Of a stretch of 64,000 nt of DNA, positions 37,144-47,297 are shown in pieces (the stretch's first letter is position 1; each line of letters opens with the position of its first letter). Under the pieces are notes generated by a model. That model was not told the DNA's origin. It saw only the letters and a list, made by a program, of their open reading frames with translations, and ran no database searches. The translations under genes were made by a program, and so were the position numbers. Source of the DNA: Methylobacterium sp. E-066 (lineage in GTDB: Bacteria > Pseudomonadota > Alphaproteobacteria > Rhizobiales > Beijerinckiaceae); contig NZ_JAKSYO010000055.1 of the NCBI RefSeq assembly GCF_022829635.1, positions 23,749 to 87,748 of the forward strand, written 5' to 3'.

Positions 37144-37716
37144 GTGGCGCAGAACGGTTCCGAGGCTGGTCCCCTGGTCGCAGGCGTGGCGGGCCGGTAC
37201 GCTTCCGCCCTTTTCGAGCTCGCGCGCGACGAGCGCCAGATCGATGCCGTCGCCGAGGGACTCAATCAATTCGATGGCCTGCTGAAGGAGAGCGCGGACC
37301 TGCGCCGTCTCGTCCGCAGCCCGGCCTTCACGCCCAACGAGCAGGAAGCCGCCATCGGCGCCGTGCTCGACCGCGCCGGGATCGGCGGCCTCGCCGGCAA
37401 CTTCATCCGCCTCGCGGCCTCGAATCGGCGGCTCTTCGCCCTTCCGGGCATGATCACCGCCTTCCGGTCGCTGGTGCAGGATTCCAGGGGGATCGTCCGC
37501 GCCGAGGTGCGGGTGGCCGAACGGCCGTCCGACGCCTTGGTCGAGGAGATCAAGGCGTCGCTCCGCGACGTCGCCAAGGCCGAGATCGATCTCAACCTGG
37601 TCATCGACCCGAGCTTGATCGGCGGCCTCGTCGTCCGCATGGGCTCGCGCATGATCGACGCGTCCCTGAAGACCAAGCTCAACGGTTTCCGCCTCGCGAT
37701 GCAGACCGCGCGGTAA
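37144..37716 (+). CDS. atpH: ATP synthase F1 delta subunit
   Basis: 190-residue stator subunit linking F1 to the peripheral stalk. The N-terminal six-helix domain begins GRYASALFELARDE, and the C-terminal part has the conserved LIGGLVVRMGSRMIDASLKTKL. The start is GTG at 37144 (an earlier ATG at 37051 adds a non-family extension). First gene of atpHAGDC; the Fo genes are not in this window, as expected for alphaproteobacteria, where F1 and Fo operons are separate. The 217 bp upstream presumably hold the promoter. Confidence 0.94.
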   Translation: MAQNGSEAGPLVAGVAGRYASALFELARDERQIDAVAEGLNQFDGLLKESADLRRLVRSPAFTPNEQEAAIGAVLDRAGIGGLAGNFIRLAASNRRLFALPGMITAFRSLVQDSRGIVRAEVRVAERPSDALVEEIKASLRDVAKAEIDLNLVIDPSLIGGLVVRMGSRMIDASLKTKLNGFRLAMQTAR

Positions 37717-37747
37717 GCGCGCCTCATCCGATCCGAACAAGCACTGA

Positions 37748-39307
<1,560 letters not shown>

Positions 39308-39327
39308 TCGGACAGCCACAACGGTGA

Positions 39328-39436
39328 CCTCTCCGCCTTCGGTGGGGAGGATCGGGATGGAGCTGGTGCCGCGGGCACTGTCGGCCGCCATACCCGGCAC
39401 CGCCCACCTTCGGCTCCTCCCCGCTCGGGGGAGGAG
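39328..39436. repeat. Palindromic element between atpA and atpG (family D)
   Basis: Two facing GC-rich hairpins: CCTCTCC...GGGGAGG (39328-39350) and CTCCTCCCC...GGGGAGGAG (39414-39436). A similar arrangement with CACCTTCG before the second hairpin is found in the atpD-atpC gap. Confidence 0.65.
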
Positions 39437-39466
39437 AGGCCCTGGAACGGATCTGGACGCGGCCCG

Positions 39467-40357
39467 ATGGCAAGTTTGAAGGACCTGCGCAACCGCATCA
39501 CCTCGGTGAAGGCGACGCAGAAGATCACCAAGGCCATGCAGATGGTCGCCGCCGCCAAGCTGCGCCGGGCGCAGATGGCCGCCGAGGCGGGCCGTCCCTT
39601 CGCCGAGAAGATGGCCCAGGTGCTCGGCAACCTCGCGGGCAATCTCGTCGGCGGCGTCGGCGCCCCCAAGCTCCTCTCCGGGACCGGCGCCGAGCAGACC
39701 CATCTCTTGGTCGTCTGCACCGGTGATCGCGGCCTATGCGGCGCGTTCAACTCTTCGATCGTCCGCCTGGCGGTCCGGGAATACATCCAGAAGCTCACCG
39801 CCGCGGGCAAGACCGTCAAGATCATGACGGTCGGCAAGAAGGGTGCCGACCAGCTGCGCCGCCTCTACCGTGACCAGATCGTCGAGAGCATGGATATCCG
39901 CGGCAACCGCCCGGTGGATTACGAGTTCGCCGCCGAGATCGCCGACAAGATCCTCACCCGCTTCGAGGCCGGCGAGTTCGACGTCGCGACGCTGTTTTAC
40001 TCCGAGTTCCGGTCGGTCATCTCGCAGATCCCCACGGCGCAGCGCCTGATCCCGGCGGAGCTGCCCGAGGCCGACACGTCCGCGAAGAGCGCCAACGGCA
40101 ACGCCGCCCTGGAATTCGAGCCCTCCGAGGAGGCGATCCTGGAGACGCTGCTGCCGAAGAACCTCACCGTGCAGGTCTACCGGGCGCTGCTGGAGAACGC
40201 CGCGTCCGAGCAGGGTGCGCGCATGAGCGCCATGGACTCGGCCACCCGCAATGCGGGCGAGATGATCAAGAAGCAGACGCTGATCTACAACCGCACGCGT
40301 CAGGCCATGATCACCAAAGAACTCATCGAGATCATCTCGGGCGCGGAAGCTCTCTGA
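39467..40357 (+). CDS. atpG: ATP synthase F1 gamma subunit
   Basis: Central rotor shaft of F1 (296 aa). The N-terminal coiled helix reads [21 protein letters not shown], the family motif [10 protein letters not shown] appears as [12 protein letters not shown] at about residue 87, and the C-terminal helix has [25 protein letters not shown]. It follows a repeat-containing spacer and is 42 bp upstream of atpD. Confidence 0.96.
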   Translation: MASLKDLRNRITSVKATQKITKAMQMVAAAKLRRAQMAAEAGRPFAEKMAQVLGNLAGNLVGGVGAPKLLSGTGAEQTHLLVVCTGDRGLCGAFNSSIVRLAVREYIQKLTAAGKTVKIMTVGKKGADQLRRLYRDQIVESMDIRGNRPVDYEFAAEIADKILTRFEAGEFDVATLFYSEFRSVISQIPTAQRLIPAELPEADTSAKSANGNAALEFEPSEEAILETLLPKNLTVQVYRALLENAASEQGARMSAMDSATRNAGEMIKKQTLIYNRTRQAMITKELIEIISGAEAL

Positions 40358-40372
40358 GGCTCCGCGATCTGA

Positions 40373-41857
<1,485 letters not shown>

Positions 41858-41867
41858 GGCGTGGCAT

Positions 41868-41950
41868 CCCCTCCCCCTTGCGGGGAGGGGTCGGGGCTCG
41901 GCGCTGCCGTCCGAGCCACCTCCACCTTCGCCCCGCGATGGGGCGGAGAG
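41868..41950. repeat. Palindromic element between atpD and atpC (family D)
   Basis: A perfect 9-bp stem CCCCTCCCC / GGGGAGGGG (41868-41890) followed about 40 bp later by CGCCCC...GGGGCG (41929-41945). It shares order and the CACCTTCG link with the element in the atpA-atpG gap. Confidence 0.65.
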
Positions 41951-41978
41951 CGTGTTGCGGTTCCGGGATCGTCCTGAG

Positions 41979-42380
41979 ATGGCCACCTTCCACTTCGATT
42001 TCGTCGGCCCCGAGCGGACGCTGTATTCCGGCGAGGTGACCGCCGTTCAGCTGCCCGGCACCGAGGGTGAGATGACCGTGATGCCGGGCCACGCCCCGGT
42101 CCTGACCTCGCTGCGGGTCGGCGTCATCGTGATCACCGAGAGCCAGGGCAGCGGCAAGCGGATCTATGTCCGCGGCGGCTTCGCCGATATCGGCCCGACC
42201 GCCGTGACGGTCCTCGCGGAGCGCGCCGCGCCGATCGAGGAACTGACGCACGACTCCCTCGACAAGGATATCGAGGCGGCCGAGCTGCAGCGCGACGCCA
42301 CCGAGGATCTGCAGAAGCGCGAAGAGCTGAACGGCCAGATCGTCCAGCTCCAGGAGACCAAGGCCCTCCTCAAGCTTTAA
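41979..42380 (+). CDS. atpC: ATP synthase F1 epsilon subunit
   Basis: 133-residue inhibitory and coupling subunit. The beta-sandwich N-terminus includes FVGPERTLYSGEV and the conserved PGTEGEMTVMPGHAPVLTSL, and the C-terminal helical part is LQRDATEDLQKREELNGQI. The ATG at 41979 removes nine non-family residues. Its TAA overlaps the TAA of the convergent CCA-adding enzyme gene, and a strong hairpin lies just beyond. Confidence 0.95.
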   Translation: MATFHFDFVGPERTLYSGEVTAVQLPGTEGEMTVMPGHAPVLTSLRVGVIVITESQGSGKRIYVRGGFADIGPTAVTVLAERAAPIEELTHDSLDKDIEAAELQRDATEDLQKREELNGQIVQLQETKALLKL

Positions 42381-43627
42381 TTTTGGGTTCGGCGCGCGCT
42401 TTCGAGCGCGCGCTTGAGCAACTCGGCGCGCGAATCGGCTCCGGTCGGGCATCCGCGTTCCAGCCAGAGCGCCCGGGCCGCTGCCAGTCCCCGGCCGATG
42501 GCCGGCCCGGTGGGCAGTCCGGCCGCCACCAGATCCGCCCCCGTGAGCGGAAAGCGCGGTGCGCTCCCCTCCCCACCCAGAACCTGAAGCGCTCGCCGGG
42601 CCTCGTCCTCTCGGACAGGCCGGGGCTCGCCGGCCAGGATCGCCAGCGTGTCGTTCAGCAATGGAAGCCCGTGCTCGGCCGCGAGCGCCCGGGCCGCTGG
42701 CGCATCGATGACCGCTCGGCCGTGGAGATCCGCCAGCGCGTCCGCGTAGCCGGTGAGATGTCCATGCTCCTGCTTCGACAGGCGCAACCGATCCCGCAGC
42801 CGATCCGCGTCGTGCCGGCCGCCGACCGAGAGCGCTGCGAGCCGCATCACCGGTGCGAGCGTGGCGGCCATCGCCCGCTCCAGCCGTCCGAGTTCGCCGA
42901 TGCCGCCGGTGATCCGCTGGAGCAGACCCGTCGCGCTCAGGGTGCCGATCATCGGCAGGCCGCCTTGAGCGGCCAGGAGCTTCAAAAACTCCGACCGGAC
43001 CCGTTCGCGGGACAGCCGGTCCAGGGCATCCCGGGCGGCCACGCAGGCGGAGAGCGCCGCGGCATCCGGCTGACCGGCGCCGAAGCGCGCATGGAAGCGG
43101 AAGAACCGCAGGATCCGTAGGGAATCCTCGCGGATGCGGGTGGCCGGATCGCCGATGAACCGGACTCGCCCGGCTTCGAGATCGGCCAAGCCCCCGACCG
43201 TATCGTGCAGGCGCCCGTCTGCCCCAAGGGAGAGGGCGTTCACAGTGAAATCGCGCCGCTCGGCATCCCGGGCGAAGTCGCTGCCGAAGCGCACCACCGC
43301 GTGGCGGCCATCGGTCTCGACATCCTCGCGCAGGGTCGTGACTTCGATCGGCCCGTCCTCGGTGACCAGGGTGATGGTGCCGTGCTCGATCCCGGTGGGT
43401 ACCGCCTTCAGGCCCGGTGCGGTGCGGGCGGCGGCGATCACCGCGTCGGGCAGCAGCGTGGTCGCAAAGTCGATATCGGCGGATTGACTCCCGAGCAGCG
43501 CATCGCGCACGCAGCCGCCGACCAAGCGGGTCTCTGCGCCCGGCCGATCCAGGGCCGCGAGTGCCCGGCGCACGCCCGGCTGGGCGAGGAGGGCCGCCAG
43601 CGCGCCATGATCGAGCGTCTGCGTCAC
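42377..43627 (-). CDS. cca: CCA tRNA nucleotidyltransferase / poly(A) polymerase family
   Basis: Class II nucleotidyltransferase (416 aa) adding or repairing the CCA end of tRNAs. The catalytic motif is LVGGCVRDALLGSQSADID with the DxD at its end, followed by RRDFTVNALSL and the basic block RIREDSLRILRFFRFHARFG. The start is GTG at 43627, which overlaps the stop of the upstream DUF6111 gene as GTGA. A poly(A) polymerase role cannot be excluded. It is last in the DUF1285-Nudix-DUF6111-cca operon and converges on atpC with overlapping stop codons. Confidence 0.92.
   Translation of the reverse strand: MTQTLDHGALAALLAQPGVRRALAALDRPGAETRLVGGCVRDALLGSQSADIDFATTLLPDAVIAAARTAPGLKAVPTGIEHGTITLVTEDGPIEVTTLREDVETDGRHAVVRFGSDFARDAERRDFTVNALSLGADGRLHDTVGGLADLEAGRVRFIGDPATRIREDSLRILRFFRFHARFGAGQPDAAALSACVAARDALDRLSRERVRSEFLKLLAAQGGLPMIGTLSATGLLQRITGGIGELGRLERAMAATLAPVMRLAALSVGGRHDADRLRDRLRLSKQEHGHLTGYADALADLHGRAVIDAPAARALAAEHGLPLLNDTLAILAGEPRPVREDEARRALQVLGGEGSAPRFPLTGADLVAAGLPTGPAIGRGLAAARALWLERGCPTGADSRAELLKRALESARRTQN
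42392..42413. promoter_or_regulatory. Stem-loop with TTCG loop after the atp operon
   Basis: A perfect 9-bp stem GCGCGCGCT / AGCGCGCGC closed by TTCG, 11 bp past the atpC stop and inside the 3' end of the opposing cca gene. There is no U-tract, so it may protect or slow atp transcripts rather than act as a classic terminator. Confidence 0.5.
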
Positions 43628-43881
43628 TTGAATTCGCCCGGTACCAGGCGGCCGTTCTCCATGTGGGTCGGCACGTAGCCGCCGGCCCGGCGCTCCGAGA
43701 ACAGGCCCTCGTAGACCAGCGTGCCGATCACCACGGCGAGGCCGGCCAGCACCAAGCGGACGATGTGCGCGTCCCAATGCACCCGGCGCAGCGGGTTGCG
43801 GCCGACCAGCACGAGGTAGACCATGAACAGCGCGAAGGGGATGAGGAAGAGGCCGAACTCTTCGGTGAGGCGGCGCAGCAT
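43624..43881 (-). CDS. DUF6111 family small membrane protein
   Basis: 85-residue protein with two transmembrane helices (FGLFLIPFALFMVYLVLVG and IVRLVLAGLAVVIGTLVYEGLF) and the conserved C-terminal YVPTHMENGRLVPG. That ending is the DUF6111 hallmark, and the family is regularly found beside CCA-adding enzyme genes in alphaproteobacteria. Function is unknown. The stop overlaps the cca start (GTGA), so translation is coupled. The Nudix gene ends 127 bp upstream of it. Confidence 0.82.
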   Translation of the reverse strand: MLRRLTEEFGLFLIPFALFMVYLVLVGRNPLRRVHWDAHIVRLVLAGLAVVIGTLVYEGLFSERRAGGYVPTHMENGRLVPGEFK

Positions 43882-44008
43882 GACGGTGTGTAGCCTTATC
43901 CCGCAGGGTCAGCGCTGGAGCGAGCGGCTGTTTTTCGTGACCGACAGCCCGTTCCAACACCGTGTCATCGCATGAGGCGTCCGAAAGACCGGATTCCTCT
44001 TTGCCGCA

Positions 44009-44656
44009 TCACGCGCTCGTCTCCGGATAGAGGCGCTCCCGGAGGTTGTTCAGGATCCCGGCGGTGACGCCCCAGATAAGCCGGTCCTCGAAGGTCACGG
44101 CATAATACCGGCGCGGCCGTCCCTGCCAGACCCGGGCATGCAAAACGTAGCGGTCCCGATCCATCAGCACCGCCAGCGGCACCTCGAACACGTCCGCCAC
44201 CTCGGTGGGGTTGGGCGTGAACGTGGCCTCCGGTCCGACGACGCCGATCACCGGCGTCACCAGGAACCCGGTGCCGGACAGGTAGGGATCGAGATAGCCG
44301 AGCAACCGCACCGAATCGGGCGGCAGGCCGATCTCCTCGTGAGCCTCGCGCAGGGCCGCGTCGGCCGGTCCCGGATCAGCCGGATCGATCTTCCCGCCGG
44401 GCAGCGCGACCTGCCCGGAATGGTCACGCAGGTTGGCCGCGCGCTGGGTCAGCACCAGGCGCGGTCCGGCCGGACGGAACACCACCGGCACCAGCACCGC
44501 GGCCCGCCGGTGCGGCGGCGGCGGGATTACGGCGCTGCCGTCCGGGTCGAGGCTGTGGTCGCCGCGGGGATTCGAGGTCGGGTCGTCCGGGCCCGGCGGG
44601 TCCGGGGACAGGTGGCACGCGGCACGGGCGAGGAAATCGGCGCGCGTGTCGCTCAC
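44009..44656 (-). CDS. Nudix hydrolase, CoA pyrophosphatase-like
   Basis: 215-residue Nudix protein. The catalytic Nudix box is GGKIDPADPGPADAALREAH-EEIGL (about residues 94-118), with the preceding LTQRAANLRDHSGQVALPGG that marks the NudL/CoA-diphosphatase branch. It probably hydrolyses CoA or acyl-CoA pyrophosphate bonds. The start is GTG at 44656, overlapping the stop of the DUF1285 gene as GTGA. This DUF1285-Nudix-cca order is common in the class. Confidence 0.9.
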   Translation of the reverse strand: MSDTRADFLARAACHLSPDPPGPDDPTSNPRGDHSLDPDGSAVIPPPPHRRAAVLVPVVFRPAGPRLVLTQRAANLRDHSGQVALPGGKIDPADPGPADAALREAHEEIGLPPDSVRLLGYLDPYLSGTGFLVTPVIGVVGPEATFTPNPTEVADVFEVPLAVLMDRDRYVLHARVWQGRPRRYYAVTFEDRLIWGVTAGILNNLRERLYPETSA

Positions 44657-45237
44657 GCGGCCTCGGCCGGGGCGATTGGGTGGAAGGTGCCGCCGGCCCA
44701 GAGGCCGAGCCACGGCCGCCCCTCGACCGAGCGTTCCTCGGCGAGATCCACCAGATCGTAGGTGAGCGCCCGGGTCACCAGCGCCCAGAGCCCGCGCCGG
44801 ACATGGAGATAGGGCTTCAATGCCCCGTCCGGGCCCTGCTCGAAGCGTAGGGCATGCTCGGGATCGACGCTGACGAGGTCGTCGACATTGGTCCTGAACG
44901 AGATCCGCCTGCCCTCCCCCGTTCCGTCGACCGCCATCTCCACGGCCACGAAGGCGGCATCCTCCACGGTGATGCCGACGCTCTCTACCGGGGTGACCAG
45001 TACGACCCGCCCGTCCGGCTCGCGCCGCAGGATCGTGGCGAACAGCTTGACCAGCTTCTCCCGGCGGATCGGGGAGCCGTTGTGGTGCCAGGTCCCGTCC
45101 GCGGCGATGCGGATATCGATCATCCCGCAATAGGGCGGATCCCATTTGTCCACGGGCGGCAGCCCGCGCTTGGGCAAGTCGCCCAGGGCCGCGCTCAGGC
45201 GGCTCAAGGTCGGGTCTGGGGCGGGATCCTGGCTCAT
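44653..45237 (-). CDS. DUF1285 domain protein
   Basis: 194-residue soluble protein of the DUF1285 family. Recognisable elements are YCGMIDIRIAADGTWHHNGSPI, REKLVKLFATILRREPDGRVVLVTP near the start, and the DVDDLV-type stretch with DPEHALRF. Its function is unknown; structures of relatives show a two-domain mainly-beta fold. It is the first gene of the four-gene operon, and its stop overlaps the Nudix GTG. Confidence 0.88.
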   Translation of the reverse strand: MSQDPAPDPTLSRLSAALGDLPKRGLPPVDKWDPPYCGMIDIRIAADGTWHHNGSPIRREKLVKLFATILRREPDGRVVLVTPVESVGITVEDAAFVAVEMAVDGTGEGRRISFRTNVDDLVSVDPEHALRFEQGPDGALKPYLHVRRGLWALVTRALTYDLVDLAEERSVEGRPWLGLWAGGTFHPIAPAEAA

Positions 45238-45358
45238 GCCTGTTACAGATAGCGCCCCGGAGGTCCGGCAACCACGGTTGGATTGCTACTCTTGCCCTGG
45301 CCATCGCCTTCACCGCCCCGGCGAGCGCGGGACGGTTTGACGGATATCCCATCCTCGG

Positions 45359-45473
45359 CCTCATCCTGAGGAGCGAGCGCAGCGAGCCTCGAAGGAGCCC
45401 TCCAGGGATCGCGCGGCCAGCTGGAGGCCTCCTGCGAGGCCTTCGCTTCGCTCCGTCGCCTCAGGATGAGGGA
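45359..45473. repeat. Long inverted doublet of family C palindrome
   Basis: CCTCATCCTGAGG to CCTCAGGATGAGGGA, with inner CTCGAAGGAGCCCTCCAG and CTGGAGGCCTCC. It lies between the divergent start of DUF1285 and the end of the SMP-30 gene. Confidence 0.88.
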
Positions 45474-45535
45474 TTGGATTGGATAGAGTCCGCGAAGAAG
45501 CCCCCGACAGGGGAGCCTACCCTGACCTTCCCCGC

Positions 45536-46747
45536 TCAGGCCGGTCCGGCCCCCTGCGTGTTTACGTACACCGCGTAGAGCGACTGGCTCGCGGTCATGA
45601 ACAGGCGGTTCCGCTTCGGGCCGCCGAAGGTGAGGTTGCCGCAGACCTCCGGCAGGCGGATCCGGCCGATCAGCTTGCCCTGCGGATTCCAGACCGTGAC
45701 GCCGTTATAGCCGACAACGCGGCCCGCATTGCTCGCCACCCAGAGGTTGCCGTCGACATCGGTCCGCATCCCGTCAGGGCCGCATTTCACACCATCGACG
45801 ACGCAATCCGAAAACAGCCGCTTGTTCGAGACGGCGGCACCGATCCCGATATCGAAGGCGTAGATCTCGCCCTTGCCACCGGGGCCGGTATCGCCCGGGC
45901 CCTTGCCGGTGGAGGACAGGTAGAGCGTCTTGTGGTCGGGCGAGAAGCACAGGCCGTTCGGGTTCGGCACCTGCGCGTCGTTGAGCACCTGATCGATCCG
46001 GCCGGTCGGGTCGATCCGGTAGAGCGCGTTGGGGAGCGCGCGCTTGTTCGTCCGGAGACCGGCCGGCTGGCCGAGCCGCGGATTGAGGTGGCCCTGCGGG
46101 TTCGACGGGCCGCCGGCCTCGTCGGGCGTTCCCTCGTACAGCTGGCCGCCATAGGGCGGATCGGTGAACCAGTACGCCCCGTCGGCGTGCTGCTCGATGT
46201 CGTTGGGTGAGTTGAACGGCTTGCTGTCGAAGCTGTCAGCGAGGATCGTGGCGGAGCCGTCGAGCTCGTAGCGCACCACGCGCCGGGTGATGTGCTCGCA
46301 GGAGACCTGCCGGCCCTGACGGTCGAAGCTGTTGCCGTTGGAGTTGTTGCTGCGGCCGCGGAAGATGCCGACATGGCCGTCCTCCTCCAGCCACCGCATC
46401 TGCCGGTCGTTCGGGATGTCGCTCCAGATCAGGAAGCGGCCGAGGCTGTTCCAGGCCGGCCCTTCGGCCCAGAGCGCGCCGGTCCAGAGGCGGCGGATGG
46501 CGCTGTTGGGGACGATGTAGCGCTCGAAGGACGGATCGACCGTGATGACGTCGGGATCGGTGAAATAGGTGGTCGGCGACGCGCCGGGGCGGAAGTCGCG
46601 CGGCGGGTTGGTCACGGTGCTCGGCGGCTCGGGCTGTCCGAACGCGCTCGTGGCGGACACCAGGGCCGCGCCCGTCCCCGCAAGCATCGCCCGCCGGGAC
46701 GGCAACGTGCGCCCGGTCTTCGCCGCATCATCCCGCGGTTGCCGCAT
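45536..46747 (-). CDS. Tat-exported SMP-30/gluconolactonase family protein
   Basis: 403-residue protein with a Tat-like signal (SRRAMLAGTGAALVSA at about 19-34). The six-bladed propeller metal site of SMP-30/gluconolactonases is represented by Glu in LWAEGPAWN, Asn in FNSPNDIEQHADGAYWFTDP and Asp in CFSPDHKTLYLS. It probably hydrolyses sugar lactones in the periplasm; the substrate is unproven. The ATG at 46747 was chosen because the signal begins right there; the upstream frame is antisense to the thioesterase region. Confidence 0.87.
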   Translation of the reverse strand: MRQPRDDAAKTGRTLPSRRAMLAGTGAALVSATSAFGQPEPPSTVTNPPRDFRPGASPTTYFTDPDVITVDPSFERYIVPNSAIRRLWTGALWAEGPAWNSLGRFLIWSDIPNDRQMRWLEEDGHVGIFRGRSNNSNGNSFDRQGRQVSCEHITRRVVRYELDGSATILADSFDSKPFNSPNDIEQHADGAYWFTDPPYGGQLYEGTPDEAGGPSNPQGHLNPRLGQPAGLRTNKRALPNALYRIDPTGRIDQVLNDAQVPNPNGLCFSPDHKTLYLSSTGKGPGDTGPGGKGEIYAFDIGIGAAVSNKRLFSDCVVDGVKCGPDGMRTDVDGNLWVASNAGRVVGYNGVTVWNPQGKLIGRIRLPEVCGNLTFGGPKRNRLFMTASQSLYAVYVNTQGAGPA

Positions 46748-46826
46748 GATTTTCCTCCCCCTGTGTCGACCGATCGTCGATCTAACTCTTGGCGATCGCC
46801 GCATTATGACGGGGACGATCTTGGGA

Positions 46827-47252
46827 TCAACCGGGCTTGCGTCGCAAAATCTTCCAGACTCCGTCGGCCGAAGCCACGAGGCGCTTGCCCTCCCGGACAT
46901 CGCCGCGCATGAACACCAGGGAGCCGGTGCGCTTGACCACCTGGGGATGCACTTCGATCCAGTCGCCGAGGCGGCCGACATCGATGAACTTCATCTCAAG
47001 CTGGATCGTGACGCAGTTGGCGCCGTCGGCGGCCCGCATCGCGGTCTCGCCGAGCGCCCGGTCGGCGAAGCTCATCAGCATGCCGCCATGGACCACGCCG
47101 ATCAGGTTGGCATGCTTCTGCTCGGCCCGGAACGCGTAGGCGCCGTCGGAATCGCGGACGTGAAGCGGACCCACGTGGGCGATGAAGCCCTGGTCCTCCA
47201 CCGCCGTCCAGCCCTCGGATGCGGGATCGAAGTTTTTCGGATCGGTCATCAT
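46827..47252 (-). CDS. PaaI family hotdog thioesterase
   Basis: 141-residue hotdog-fold acyl-CoA thioesterase. The motif NLIGVVHGGMLMSFAD (about 49-64) holds the His-Gly-Gly and catalytic Asp64, and the later strand VTIQLEMKFI is typical. It could equally start at the second ATG. The acyl substrate is unknown. It lies 79 bp upstream of the gluconolactonase-like gene on the same strand. Confidence 0.88.
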   Translation of the reverse strand: MMTDPKNFDPASEGWTAVEDQGFIAHVGPLHVRDSDGAYAFRAEQKHANLIGVVHGGMLMSFADRALGETAMRAADGANCVTIQLEMKFIDVGRLGDWIEVHPQVVKRTGSLVFMRGDVREGKRLVASADGVWKILRRKPG

Positions 47253-47297
47253 GGGGGTCGCATCCGTCCTGTCGTTGGGGTGGGCCGGTGCCGGATC

